A DNA stretch of 64,000 bases, taken from the NCBI GenBank assembly GCA_030681195.1, contig JAUXXJ010000010.1, forward strand, positions 30,606-94,605, read 5' to 3'. Position 1 is the stretch's first letter, and every line of letters begins with the position of its first letter. The notes under the pieces were generated by a model. It saw nothing but the letters and a program-made list of their open reading frames with translations. It was not told where the DNA came from and ran no database searches. The position numbers were made by a program, and so were the translations under genes. The stretch is from Rhodocyclaceae bacterium (GTDB lineage Bacteria; Pseudomonadota; Gammaproteobacteria; Burkholderiales; Rhodocyclaceae). This document shows positions 9,141-17,915 of this stretch, one piece after another.

Positions 9141-10128
9141 GAAAAAATCCCCGGAAAAGATCGTCATCGTGACGCCGGCGCTTGCCGATGCCAATAATGG
9201 CAATTGGCAGACGGCCTGGCGCTGGCAGCATTTTCTGGCACCACTTTACTCGACCCGACTGGTCAAGACATGGCCGGACGGCGCAGCGGACGCGGATACG
9301 CGGATGATCGCCCTGCATGCCCGGCGCTCGGCAGATTCGATTGCCGCCTGGCATGCGCGTCATGGCAGCAACGGTCTGGCCGTGGTGTTGACCGGTACCG
9401 ATCTGTATCGTGACATCCAGACGGATGCGGCCGCGCAGCGCTCCCTCGCCCTTGCCGGCCAACTGGTGGTGTTGCAGGCGCTGGGGGAGCATATGCTGCC
9501 GGCTGCGTACCACGCCAAAACCCGCACGATCTACCAGTCGGCCACGGCGAGAAAGGCGCTGAGCAAATCGCCGCGACGTTTGCGCGCTCTGATGGTGGGC
9601 CATCTGCGTGAGGAAAAGTCGCCCGAGACGCTGTTAGTGGCGGCCCGACTGCTGGCGGGGCGCAAGGATATTTTCATCGACCACATTGGCGCACCCCTTG
9701 ACCCGGCACTGGCGCAGGCCGCGCAGGCCACCATGGCCGCTTGCCCCAACTACCGCTGGCTAGGCGGACGGCCGCATGAAGAAACGCGCCGCCGCATCCA
9801 GCGCGCGCATCTGCTGATCCACACCAGCCGTATGGAGGGGGGCGCCCATGTGATTATCGAAGCCGCAGTCAGCGGCACCCCCGTGCTGGCTTCGCGCATC
9901 GACGGTAATGTCGGCATGCTGGGGGAAGAGTACGCAGGGTATTTCGACTGGAACGATGCGGCCGGGCTGGCAGCCTTGCTGAGTCAGTGTCGCGATGCGC
10001 AAAATGACCTGCTTTCCCGCCTGGCGCACCAGACAGTAGCACGCGCAGGTCTGTTTACCCCGGCCAGCGAATGTGCAAAAGTTCGGGAGTTGGCCCTATT
10101 ACTTTCTGATAGTATGGTTTTAACTTGA
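9139..10128 (+). CDS. senB: SenB-type selenosugar synthase (TIGR04348 glycosyltransferase)
   Basis: A 329-residue GT-B glycosyltransferase. SenB makes a selenosugar from a UDP-sugar and selenophosphate, which SenA then couples to hercynine. Visible features are the N-terminal VIVTPALADANNGNWQTAWRW, the LTGTDLYRDIQ block, GHLREEKSPETLL and the donor-binding motif SRMEGGAHVIIEAAVSGTPVLAS. The start codon overlaps the senA start codon head to head (CATG at 9138-9141). The stop overlaps the next gene (TTGA). A SelD-like senC is not seen in the window. Family assignment is good; chemistry follows from characterised SenB proteins. Confidence 0.8.
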   Translation: MKKSPEKIVIVTPALADANNGNWQTAWRWQHFLAPLYSTRLVKTWPDGAADADTRMIALHARRSADSIAAWHARHGSNGLAVVLTGTDLYRDIQTDAAAQRSLALAGQLVVLQALGEHMLPAAYHAKTRTIYQSATARKALSKSPRRLRALMVGHLREEKSPETLLVAARLLAGRKDIFIDHIGAPLDPALAQAAQATMAACPNYRWLGGRPHEETRRRIQRAHLLIHTSRMEGGAHVIIEAAVSGTPVLASRIDGNVGMLGEEYAGYFDWNDAAGLAALLSQCRDAQNDLLSRLAHQTVARAGLFTPASECAKVRELALLLSDSMVLT

Positions 10129-12641
10129 ATGCCAACATCCTTCCCATCCGTCTGATCCTTGCGTTCTGTGCGCTCTTGCTCATGGAGACGGGTGCTGTGC
10201 AGGCGCGCGATGTGAGGGTGGGCGTTTATGCCAATGCACCCAAGATCTTTCTCGATGCCGACGGCAAACCTTCCGGCATTCTCGTTGAGATGCTCAACCG
10301 CATCGCGGCCAAGGAAGGCTGGAAGCTGACCTACCTGCCGTGCCAATGGCAGGATTGTCTGAGCAATCTGCAAACGGGTGAGATAGACCTGATGCCCGAC
10401 GTGGCTTATTCAGCCTCGCGCGAAAAGCTGGTCGACTTTCACCGCACGCCGGCGCTTTACAGTTGGTCCCAGTTGTTCAGCCGCCCGGGCGAATCCATCA
10501 TTTCGCCCTTGCAAATGGATGGCAAACGCGTTGCCTTATTGTCGCAAAGCGTTCAGGCAGATGATTTCGTGCAATGGGCGAACAGTTATGGCGTGAAGGT
10601 GACCGTCGTGCCCGCCGACAGTTTCGAGCACGCCTTTCAGTTGGTCGCCAAGGGGCAGGCTGAACTGGCGGCCACCAACAACCGCTATGGTGAATTTCAT
10701 GCGGCCACTCATCAACTGGTGGCCACGCCGGTGATCTTCCAGCCGTCACAACTGTTTTATGTGACGGCCAAGGGACGCAATGGTGAATTGCTGGATGCCA
10801 TCGAAAACCATCTCGCGGCCTGGCAAAAAGTGCCCGACTCGGACTACTACCAGATCCTCAAGAATTGGCGGGCCGCCAGCCCTGAGGCCATCATCCCGAT
10901 CCGCTTCTGGCAGGGTGTCTGGTTGTTATCAGGCCTGCTAGTGCTGCTCGCGCTGCTTGCGTTTGCGCTGCGCCGCCAAGTCAAAAGCAAGGGCAACCAA
11001 CTGCTGGCAAGCGAGCAGTTGTTGCGCGCCATCCTGGATCGTCTCGATGCCTGCATCTACCTGAAGGATACCGAAGGCCGCTACCTGTTTGCCAATCAGG
11101 CCGTGCTTGACCTGTGGCAGGCCAAACTGGAGAACGTCATCGGCAGCACTGACGAAAAGTTTTTCGACGCCACCACCGCTGAAAAAATTCGCCAGTATGA
11201 CCGGATGGTCATGGCAGAGGGCAGGGTGGTACGCGGTGAAGAGATCAATAAGGTGGCGAGCACTGAAAAGGTCGTCGTCTATCAAAGCACCAAACTGCCT
11301 TTGCATAACGCGGATGGCAGCCTTTATGGCCTTTGCGGCATTTCAGTGGATGTCACCGAGCGCAAGCTGGCGGCCGATGCCCTGGCGTACAGTCGCGACC
11401 AGCTTGAAGAACAAGTCAAACTGCGGACGCATGAACTGTCTGTCGCCAAAGAGGCTGCCGAGGCCGCCAATCGCGCCAAGAGCATCTTCCTGGCCAATAT
11501 GAGCCACGAGATACGCACGCCGATGAACGCCATCATGGGCATGGTCGGTCTGGCACAGCGCCGGGTGACGGATGAAAAGGCGTGCGCTCAGCTCGACAAG
11601 GCAGCCAAAGCAGCCGACCATTTGCTTTCCATCATCAATGACATCCTCGATATTTCGAAGATTGAAGCGGACCGTCTGACCTTGGAGCGGGTTCCGTTCA
11701 AGCTCGCCCCAATGCTGGCCAGCGCGATGGATCTGATGGCGCACAAGGCCGCCGAGAAAAACCTGGTCCTCAAGGTCGATGTGCCCGCTGAAGTGGTCCA
11801 GATGACGTTGAGCGGAGACCCCTTGCGATTGGGACAGATCATGACGAATCTGATCGCCAATGCCATCAAATTTACCTCGACCGGCACCGTCGCCGTGCGA
11901 ATCAGTCGCGAGGAAAATGCCATCCTGCGTTTTGAAGTGGAGGATACGGGCATTGGCATTTCGGTGACCGACCAGCAACGTCTGTTTCAAGCCTTCGTCC
12001 AGGCGGATGGTTCGACCACACGCAAATACGGCGGTACAGGCCTCGGCCTGGTCATCTGCAAACGTCTGGTCGAGATGATGGGCGGCCAGATCGGCGTCAG
12101 CAGCCAGCCCGGGGCGGGTAGTCTCTTCTGGTTTACCGTCTGTCTGCCCACAGCACCCAATGATGCCGTACTGCCAGTGACCGAAGGAAATCCCTGTGGG
12201 ACGCCGACTTTTTCCGTTGTAGCAGCAGAGACACTGCTGCACGAACGTTATCCCGGTGCCCGCATCCTGTTGGTCGAGGATGAACCGATCAACCGCGAGG
12301 TCGCCCGCACGCTGCTGGAAGATGCCGGCCTGGCTGTTTACCTGGCCGAGGATGGCCTGCAGGCCGTAGAAATGGCCAAGAGAGAAGATCCACCTTATGA
12401 CCTGATCCTGATGGACATGCAAATGCCGCACCTGAACGGCACGGATGCCACCAAGGCCATCCGTGCCTTGCCAGCGTATGCAGCAACCCCCATATTGGCA
12501 ATGACAGCCAACGCATTTGATGAAGATCGCCAAACCTGCCTGTCCGCTGGTATGAACGATCACATTGCCAAGCCAGTGGACCCCCAACGTCTCTATAAGG
12601 CCTTGCTGACCTGGTTGGAAAGGTCTGAAACACAGGCTTGA
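10125..12641 (+). CDS. Hybrid histidine kinase with periplasmic solute-binding sensor domain
   Basis: An 838-residue membrane sensor. It starts with TTG overlapping the senB stop. A signal/anchor segment ([18 protein letters not shown]) is followed by a family-3 solute-binding domain (about residues 28-240, [20 protein letters not shown] ... [12 protein letters not shown]), a membrane helix near 270-290, a PAS domain (about 300-420), a HisKA box [19 protein letters not shown] (His near 460), an ATPase domain with DTGIGIS and GGTGLGL, and a C-terminal receiver with phospho-acceptor [10 protein letters not shown] stretch at 12202-12213 resembles the 3' end of the 24-bp repeat. An amino-acid or small-acid ligand is plausible for this sensor class; the ligand is unknown. 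No partner output gene is adjacent. Confidence 0.85.
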   Translation: MNANILPIRLILAFCALLLMETGAVQARDVRVGVYANAPKIFLDADGKPSGILVEMLNRIAAKEGWKLTYLPCQWQDCLSNLQTGEIDLMPDVAYSASREKLVDFHRTPALYSWSQLFSRPGESIISPLQMDGKRVALLSQSVQADDFVQWANSYGVKVTVVPADSFEHAFQLVAKGQAELAATNNRYGEFHAATHQLVATPVIFQPSQLFYVTAKGRNGELLDAIENHLAAWQKVPDSDYYQILKNWRAASPEAIIPIRFWQGVWLLSGLLVLLALLAFALRRQVKSKGNQLLASEQLLRAILDRLDACIYLKDTEGRYLFANQAVLDLWQAKLENVIGSTDEKFFDATTAEKIRQYDRMVMAEGRVVRGEEINKVASTEKVVVYQSTKLPLHNADGSLYGLCGISVDVTERKLAADALAYSRDQLEEQVKLRTHELSVAKEAAEAANRAKSIFLANMSHEIRTPMNAIMGMVGLAQRRVTDEKACAQLDKAAKAADHLLSIINDILDISKIEADRLTLERVPFKLAPMLASAMDLMAHKAAEKNLVLKVDVPAEVVQMTLSGDPLRLGQIMTNLIANAIKFTSTGTVAVRISREENAILRFEVEDTGIGISVTDQQRLFQAFVQADGSTTRKYGGTGLGLVICKRLVEMMGGQIGVSSQPGAGSLFWFTVCLPTAPNDAVLPVTEGNPCGTPTFSVVAAETLLHERYPGARILLVEDEPINREVARTLLEDAGLAVYLAEDGLQAVEMAKREDPPYDLILMDMQMPHLNGTDATKAIRALPAYAATPILAMTANAFDEDRQTCLSAGMNDHIAKPVDPQRLYKALLTWLERSETQA

Positions 12642-12750
12642 TCGCTTCTTGGATTTCAGTTTGGATTTGCATCCTTAACTTCCGATAATCCATATTATGT
12701 TAAATAGTATATGAACGATGTTTGTGGAGCCAATCAAAACCTCAAGAAAT

Positions 12751-13383
12751 CTATCGTCCTGCTGCTGCCCGCTTAAGGAACGTAGCCACATCGGTATGGT
12801 TGGCTTTTTGCGCCATATCCTGTGCCGTGCCTTCTTCAGGATCGGAAACACTCAAATCCGCATTGGCGCCTACAAGGATGCGCACGGCTTCGAGATGCCC
12901 GCGTTTGGCGGCCAGCATCAGCGCAGATTGACCATTGGGTGCTTTCAGGTTGATATCGGCGCCGCCAGCCAACAACAGGGAAATAATTTCGGCGCGCCCT
13001 TCGAAGGCGGCATAGTGCAAGGGATTCCAGCCGCCATGATTGGGGTCAATCTTGCGTTCGACCATCAGGCGCACGATTTCCGTGTGTCCCTGTAGCGCGG
13101 CAAGCATCAGCGCCGTATCGCCATAGCGGTTTTTCCGCTGGGGATTGGCGCGGTTGTCGAGTAGGAAGCGCGCAAGTTCGATATTGTTACCGCGTGCCGC
13201 GATCATCAACAGGCTGTTGCCCTGAGGATCGGTGGTATTGACGTCCATGCCCCGGCGTAGCAGATCGACGACCTTGTCGGTTTCGTTCTGGTTGGCAAAG
13301 AACAGGGTGTCATCGTAGACACCGGCGGTTGTGGCTTGCGAAAGCGTCAATCCGGCAAGCAGGAGGAATGCGTAGCGGTTCAT
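12751..13383 (-). CDS. Exported ankyrin-repeat protein
   Basis: A 210-residue protein with a signal peptide (FLLLAGLTLSQATTA) and about five ankyrin repeats from residue 40 on, each with the typical G...L..AA..GH.E....L pattern. Ankyrin repeats bind other proteins; the target is unknown. ATGA overlap with tatD upstream makes it the last gene of the mltG operon, an order common in betaproteobacteria. Between its stop and the convergent kinase gene lie 109 AT-rich bases without a clear terminator. Confidence 0.8.
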   Translation of the reverse strand: MNRYAFLLLAGLTLSQATTAGVYDDTLFFANQNETDKVVDLLRRGMDVNTTDPQGNSLLMIAARGNNIELARFLLDNRANPQRKNRYGDTALMLAALQGHTEIVRLMVERKIDPNHGGWNPLHYAAFEGRAEIISLLLAGGADINLKAPNGQSALMLAAKRGHLEAVRILVGANADLSVSDPEEGTAQDMAQKANHTDVATFLKRAAAGR

Positions 13384-14159
13384 CGGGTGGCGTCCTTGAA
13401 AAGACGGAAAAAGTTGTCGGTCGTGGCTTGTGCGATGGTCTCAAGCGAGAGGCTGCGAAGTGTGGCGATCTCCTCGGCCACATGGCGCACATAGGCCGGC
13501 TGATTGGTCTTGCCGCGATAGGGAACCGGTGCCAGGTAAGGAGAATCGGTTTCGATCAGCAGGCGATCCAAGGGCACCATCTGGGCGACTTCCTTCAGTT
13601 CGACCGCTTTTTTGAAGGTAACAATGCCGGAAAAGGAGACATGGAATCCCAGGTCAAGCGCCTGACGAGCCACGTCGACACTCTCGGTGAAGCAGTGGAA
13701 CACCCCGCCAACCTCCCCTGCCCCTTCTTCTTTCAGGATGCGCACGGTGTCGGCCGCTGCGGCACGGGTATGGATGATGAGCGGCTTGCCGCAGGCCTTG
13801 GCTGCGCGAATATGGGTGCGAAAACGCTCGCGCTGCCAGTCAAGATCACCGGTCAGGCGGTAATAATCGAGGCCGGTTTCGCCAATCGCGACCACCTTGG
13901 GGTCTTTGGCGAGTTCCAGCAGGGTGGTCAAGTCGGCCTCGGCAGCAGGTTCCTCGGTATCAGGATGCACGCCGACGGCGGCAAACAGGTTGGGCTGCGC
14001 CTTCACCAGTTCGAGCATGGCCGGGAAACGCTCCAGCGTGACACCGGCGCAGAGCGCCCAGCCCACCTGGTTTTGCGTCATAGTCTCCAGCAGGCCCGGA
14101 ATATTGGCCGCCAGTTCGGGAAAATCGAGATGGCAGTGGGAATCGACAAGCGGGGTCAT
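13380..14159 (-). CDS. tatD: TatD-family metal-dependent hydrolase/DNase
   Basis: A 259-residue TIM-barrel hydrolase. Metal ligands are visible in DSHCHLDF, the conserved GETGLDYYR, IHTRAA, GVFHCFTES and LLIETDSPYLAP. Family members are 3'-5' exonucleases; the physiological substrate is debated. The start at [10 protein letters not shown] is preferred over an upstream ATG (14192) because it matches the family N-terminus and overlaps the holB stop by 4 bp. Many proteobacteria carry a pilZ gene between holB and tatD; none is present here. Confidence 0.88.
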   Translation of the reverse strand: MTPLVDSHCHLDFPELAANIPGLLETMTQNQVGWALCAGVTLERFPAMLELVKAQPNLFAAVGVHPDTEEPAAEADLTTLLELAKDPKVVAIGETGLDYYRLTGDLDWQRERFRTHIRAAKACGKPLIIHTRAAAADTVRILKEEGAGEVGGVFHCFTESVDVARQALDLGFHVSFSGIVTFKKAVELKEVAQMVPLDRLLIETDSPYLAPVPYRGKTNQPAYVRHVAEEIATLRSLSLETIAQATTDNFFRLFKDATR

Positions 14160-15190
14160 GAGTTTTTCAGAGGTCTGAATGCGCGTACGCAAAGATCTTC
14201 AAGGAACAGACGGGCATTGAGGGGATGACTCGCCAGACGGCGAATTTGTGCCACCTGCTTTTGCGCTTCCATCAGCAAAGGAATTGATAACTTGCGCGAA
14301 AGCGCTTCGAGTGCGCTGTTTTTATGGGGGAAGTATCTGGGTGCCGCACCTTGCGCGACCAGACCGAGGTCAAGCAGCCACTTTTGCACCGTCGTCACCA
14401 GCACCTCCATGCTCATGGCACCATCCGCCTTCACATGGGTTTCCCATTTGGCGGCGTGGGCGAGCGGATCTTGCGGTGCCAGCAGGTCGGCCAGCAAGGA
14501 TTCGATCGCTTTGAGTTGCCCGCGCTGATGTGCCTGGGCGAGTGCCAGCGGCGCATGACCATAAAACGGCAACCATGACTTGGCCGAACTCAGCTTGTTT
14601 TGATCCAACCAGGCATAGGCATCGGCGTCGCTCGGTGGTGAAAACATCACCTGGCGCGAGCGGCTGATGAGGGTTGGCAGCAATCCGTGCCAACGATGAG
14701 AAATCATTATGAAATAGAAAGATGAAGTCGGTTCTTCAAGTATTTTAAGGAGAGAGTTGGCCGTCACGGCGTTCATGCTTTCGGCCGGATCAATCAGGCA
14801 AACACGGGCGCCACCGCGATGACTGCCAATGTAGAAGAACTCCTCGATCTCGCGAATCTGCTGGATGCGAATCTGCTTGCTGGCCTTTTTCTTTTCACCA
14901 GGGGTCGCGTCACCCTCCCCTTCATCGCTTTCGCTATCGGCCTCGGGTTGCACCAGGCGATAGTCGGGATGCGTGCCCGATGCCCACATCAGGCAGGATG
15001 GGCAAGTGCCACAAGCGGGGGCATGCGGCGCGGGCTTGCTCTCACACAACAGGCGTGCGGCCAGAACCTCGGCCAGTTCCCGCTTGCCAACCCCCTCCTT
15101 GCCGACAAACAGCATGGCGTGCGGCAACTGGGCATCATCGCCGGCCAGCCCTCGCCACACTTCCTTTTGTAAATTAATATATTCAGACAC
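14156..15190 (-). CDS. holB: DNA polymerase III subunit delta'
   Basis: A clamp-loader subunit of about 344 residues. The P-loop region is [10 protein letters not shown] (normal for delta', which does not hydrolyse ATP). A zinc-cysteine cluster ([18 protein letters not shown]) and [20 protein letters not shown] with the sensor region SRSRQVMF follow. The GTG start at 15190 overlaps the tmk stop by 8 bp and gives [12 protein letters not shown], matching the usual N-terminus. An acidic insertion near residue 100 ([19 protein letters not shown]) is longer than usual. Operon mltG-tmk-holB-tatD. Confidence 0.88.
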   Translation of the reverse strand: MSEYINLQKEVWRGLAGDDAQLPHAMLFVGKEGVGKRELAEVLAARLLCESKPAPHAPACGTCPSCLMWASGTHPDYRLVQPEADSESDEGEGDATPGEKKKASKQIRIQQIREIEEFFYIGSHRGGARVCLIDPAESMNAVTANSLLKILEEPTSSFYFIMISHRWHGLLPTLISRSRQVMFSPPSDADAYAWLDQNKLSSAKSWLPFYGHAPLALAQAHQRGQLKAIESLLADLLAPQDPLAHAAKWETHVKADGAMSMEVLVTTVQKWLLDLGLVAQGAAPRYFPHKNSALEALSRKLSIPLLMEAQKQVAQIRRLASHPLNARLFLEDLCVRAFRPLKNS

Positions 15191-15791
15191 TTGAAATAAT
15201 ATCTTCAAGTTGATTCTTGATTTGTTCAATGCTTTGCCGGCCATCCAGCACGCGGAAACGGCCGGGATTTTCGGTCGCACGGGCCAGATAGGCGGCGCGG
15301 ACGCGCTCGTGGAAATCGGCCTTTTCCTGCTCGAAACGATCCAGCGTGCGCGCGGCACCGGCCATGCGTTGGGCAGCAATGTCGATGGGCAGATCGAACA
15401 ACAAGGTCAGGTCGGGTTGCACTTCGCCTTGCACCCAACGCTCAAGTTGCGCCAGTTTGTCGGTGGCCAGTCCGCGTCCGCCACCCTGATAGGCAAAGCT
15501 GGCATCGGTAAAGCGGTCGCAGACCACCCAGTTGCCGCGCTGCACTGCTGGCAGGATTACCTGTTCCAGGTGCTCGCGGCGGGCGGCGAACATCAGCAAC
15601 GCCTCCGTTTCGAGGTGCATCGACTCGTGTAGCAGCAGTTCGCGCAGCTTTTCGCCCAAAGGCGTGCCGCCCGGTTCGCGGGTCTGAACCACTGTCTTGC
15701 CACGACTGCGCAGGGTCTCGACCAGCCAACTCAGATGCGTGCTTTTCCCGGCTCCATCCACGCCTTCAAGCGTAATGAACTTAGCTTTCAT
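15183..15791 (-). CDS. tmk: Thymidylate kinase
   Basis: A 202-residue cytoplasmic kinase converting dTMP to dTDP. P-loop [11 protein letters not shown], the DR(Y/F) motif [17 protein letters not shown] and the [11 protein letters not shown] block are all present and complete. Length is normal. It overlaps mltG by 4 bp (ATGA) and holB by 8 bp, consistent with one tightly coupled transcript. Confidence 0.93.
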   Translation of the reverse strand: MKAKFITLEGVDGAGKSTHLSWLVETLRSRGKTVVQTREPGGTPLGEKLRELLLHESMHLETEALLMFAARREHLEQVILPAVQRGNWVVCDRFTDASFAYQGGGRGLATDKLAQLERWVQGEVQPDLTLLFDLPIDIAAQRMAGAARTLDRFEQEKADFHERVRAAYLARATENPGRFRVLDGRQSIEQIKNQLEDIISSV

Positions 15792-16810
15792 CCCCTGCCC
15801 CGCTGGTATTTATTGACGGCGCGATTATGCTCCTCCAGGGTTTTCGAGAAAATGCTGGTGCCGTCGCCTTTGCCGGTGGCCACGAAATAGAAGTAATCGG
15901 TGGCGGGCGGGTTAAGCGCCGCCTGGATAGAGGCCATGCCCGGCAGCGAAATCGGTGTGGGCGGCAGACCGGCACGGGTGTAGGTGTTGTAGGGCGTGTC
16001 GGTCAGCAGATCGACCTTGCGCAGGTTGCCGTCGAAGCGTTCGCCCAGCCCGTAGATCACGGTCGGGTCGGTCTGCAGGCGCATGCCAATCCGCAAGCGA
16101 TTGACGAAAACCGAGGCGACCTTGCCGCGATCGGCATCGGCGCCGGTCTCCTTTTCGATGATCGAGGCCATGATCAGCGCTTCCTCGATATTTTTGTAGG
16201 GCACGCCCGGATCGCGTTTCTCCCAGGCGGTGGCAAGACGCTTTTGCATGGCCTGATAGGCGCGGCGATAAATCGCCAGATCGCTAGCCTGCTTGGCAAA
16301 CAGATAGGTATCGGGGAAGAAACGCCCTTCGGCGTGTGTCTCGGCGGCGCCAATCCGCTGCAGCAGTTCGGCATCGCTCAACCCGGCGCTTTCGTGGTTC
16401 ACCTCAGGGTGGCTGGACAGCTTGGCGCGCAATTCCCGGAATGTCTTGCCTTCGATAATCACCACCTCGGTCTGGGTCACGTCGCCAGCGGTGAGCTTTT
16501 CCAGCAGTTGCCATGCCGTCACGCCAGCGCCGACTTCATAGGCGCCGGCCTTGATGTTGCGGTCGCGGCCGGTAATGCGACCGATCAGGGCAAATTGCCA
16601 CGGGGTAACGCCGACGCCGGCATCCGCCATCGCTTGCGCTGCGCTCTTGAGGCCGAGGCCGGGTCGAATGTCAAAATCGACGACATCACTCCCGTTGAGT
16701 TTTAACGGAACGGCCGCAGATGCAGTCCAGAACAGCCAGCCGGCGCCGCTAAAGGCTGCCAACAGGAAAAATCCAGCGAGTAAAAGTAGGGTTTTGAGTG
16801 TGCGTTTCAT
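15788..16810 (-). CDS. mltG: Endolytic murein transglycosylase MltG
   Basis: A 340-residue inner-membrane lytic transglycosylase that cuts nascent peptidoglycan chains. N-terminal membrane anchor ([21 protein letters not shown]), a LysM-like part (about 40-110) and the YceG catalytic domain with ASIIEKETG (catalytic Glu), [20 protein letters not shown] and [17 protein letters not shown] repeat copy (16515-16538) is read as EVGAGVTA in the LysM-like part, at a place where relatives as I recall them have a YEV..G.TP-like stretch, so length is not disturbed. First gene of the operon, divergent from ygfZ with 53 bp between. Confidence 0.92.
   Translation of the reverse strand: MKRTLKTLLLLAGFFLLAAFSGAGWLFWTASAAVPLKLNGSDVVDFDIRPGLGLKSAAQAMADAGVGVTPWQFALIGRITGRDRNIKAGAYEVGAGVTAWQLLEKLTAGDVTQTEVVIIEGKTFRELRAKLSSHPEVNHESAGLSDAELLQRIGAAETHAEGRFFPDTYLFAKQASDLAIYRRAYQAMQKRLATAWEKRDPGVPYKNIEEALIMASIIEKETGADADRGKVASVFVNRLRIGMRLQTDPTVIYGLGERFDGNLRKVDLLTDTPYNTYTRAGLPPTPISLPGMASIQAALNPPATDYFYFVATGKGDGTSIFSKTLEEHNRAVNKYQRGRG
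16515..16538 (+). repeat. 24-bp dispersed repeat in mltG
   Basis: Three mismatches to consensus (TCA variant at the end). On the mltG coding strand it is read as EVGAGVTA. Confidence 0.8.
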
Positions 16811-16863
16811 GGAAGGAAGCTATGATATCCGCTCTTGTTGAACCCCGATCTTGCAGACACTAA

Positions 16864-17787
16864 ATGAACCCCACCAATCTTTTCGTACCACTCACCGACC
16901 AAAGCCTGATCCGCGCCAGTGGCGAGGAAGCAGCCCTGTTCCTGCACAACCTGCTGACCAACGACATCAATCACTTAGCCCCGGAAGGTGCGCGCCATGC
17001 CGCGCTGTGTACCGCCAAGGGCCGCATGATTGCCAGCTTCCTGATCTGGCGCGACGGTACGGACTACATCCTGCAGCTCTCGGCCGACATTCTGCCGGGC
17101 ATCCTCAAGAAGCTCTCGATGTACGTGTTGCGCACCAAGGTCAAGCTGACCGATCTGTCCGCCGAGCGCACCCTGATTGGCCTGACCACCAGCGACGGCC
17201 CGCAAGCCGACGCGCTTTTTGGCAAGCTGGCCCCGATGACGACGGCGCCCTTTGAAGGCGGTACCGTGGTGCGTCTCGACGCTTGGCGTTTTGTCATCGC
17301 TGTTCCCAATACCGCTGTTGCCGCCGCGCAGGCCAAACTCACCTCCCTTGGGCACCGGGCCGATCTGACCGCCTGGCATCTGGCCGAAATCGCGGCCGGC
17401 ATCCCGCGCATCGTCGCCGCCACGCAGGAAGCCTTCACCCCGCAAATGGTCAATTACGAACATGCCGCCGTCGGCGGCGTTAGCTTCCAGAAGGGTTGCT
17501 ATCCCGGCCAGGAAGTTGTCGCCCGCACCCATTACCTTGGCAAGGTCAAGCGGCGCATGTACCGCGTCAAACTCGATCAGGAATTCGCCCCGGGCACCGA
17601 TGTTTTCACTCCCGAAGCCGGTGATCAGCATTGCGGTGCCGTAGTGCTGACCGCGCCCTCCCCCAACAGCGGCTTTGAATCCCTGCTGGTCGTACAGTCG
17701 TCAGGCGCCGAGTCGAACGACGTACATGTCGGCAAGCCGGGCGGCCCCAAGGCGCTGCTGTTGCCGATGCCTTACGCGGTGGAGTAA
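16864..17787 (+). CDS. ygfZ: tRNA-modifying / Fe-S cluster repair protein YgfZ
   Basis: A 307-residue folate-binding protein of the GcvT-like family, which helps maintain certain iron-sulfur enzymes. The family signature KGCYPGQEVVARTHYLGKVKRRMYR is complete, with the conserved cysteine. The N-terminal FLHNLLTNDI and A.LCTAKGRM blocks also match. It is alone on its strand, divergent from mltG, a common betaproteobacterial arrangement. A repeat copy lies 29 bp after its stop. Confidence 0.9.
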   Translation: MNPTNLFVPLTDQSLIRASGEEAALFLHNLLTNDINHLAPEGARHAALCTAKGRMIASFLIWRDGTDYILQLSADILPGILKKLSMYVLRTKVKLTDLSAERTLIGLTTSDGPQADALFGKLAPMTTAPFEGGTVVRLDAWRFVIAVPNTAVAAAQAKLTSLGHRADLTAWHLAEIAAGIPRIVAATQEAFTPQMVNYEHAAVGGVSFQKGCYPGQEVVARTHYLGKVKRRMYRVKLDQEFAPGTDVFTPEAGDQHCGAVVLTAPSPNSGFESLLVVQSSGAESNDVHVGKPGGPKALLLPMPYAVE

Positions 17788-17816
17788 CAAACAATGGAGT
17801 GGTAGTGCTGACGATG

Positions 17817-17840
17817 AAAAGTCGGCGCTGGTGAGACGGC
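17817..17840 (-). repeat. 24-bp dispersed repeat, intergenic
   Basis: One mismatch to consensus, between ygfZ and the CheB-CheR-GGDEF-EAL gene. Confidence 0.9.
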
Positions 17841-17915
17841 ATCGTTTCCAAATAACGCTTGTTTCCGTATCATCATGGCTGAGTCAACTGACCACATTGA
17901 TTGCATGCTCACACC

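Noticed and set aside
12202..12213. Partial repeat (CGCCGACTTTTT) in the kinase-receiver linker of the gene at 10125
   Set aside because: Only the 3' half matches. It may be a decayed copy, but it is too short to count.
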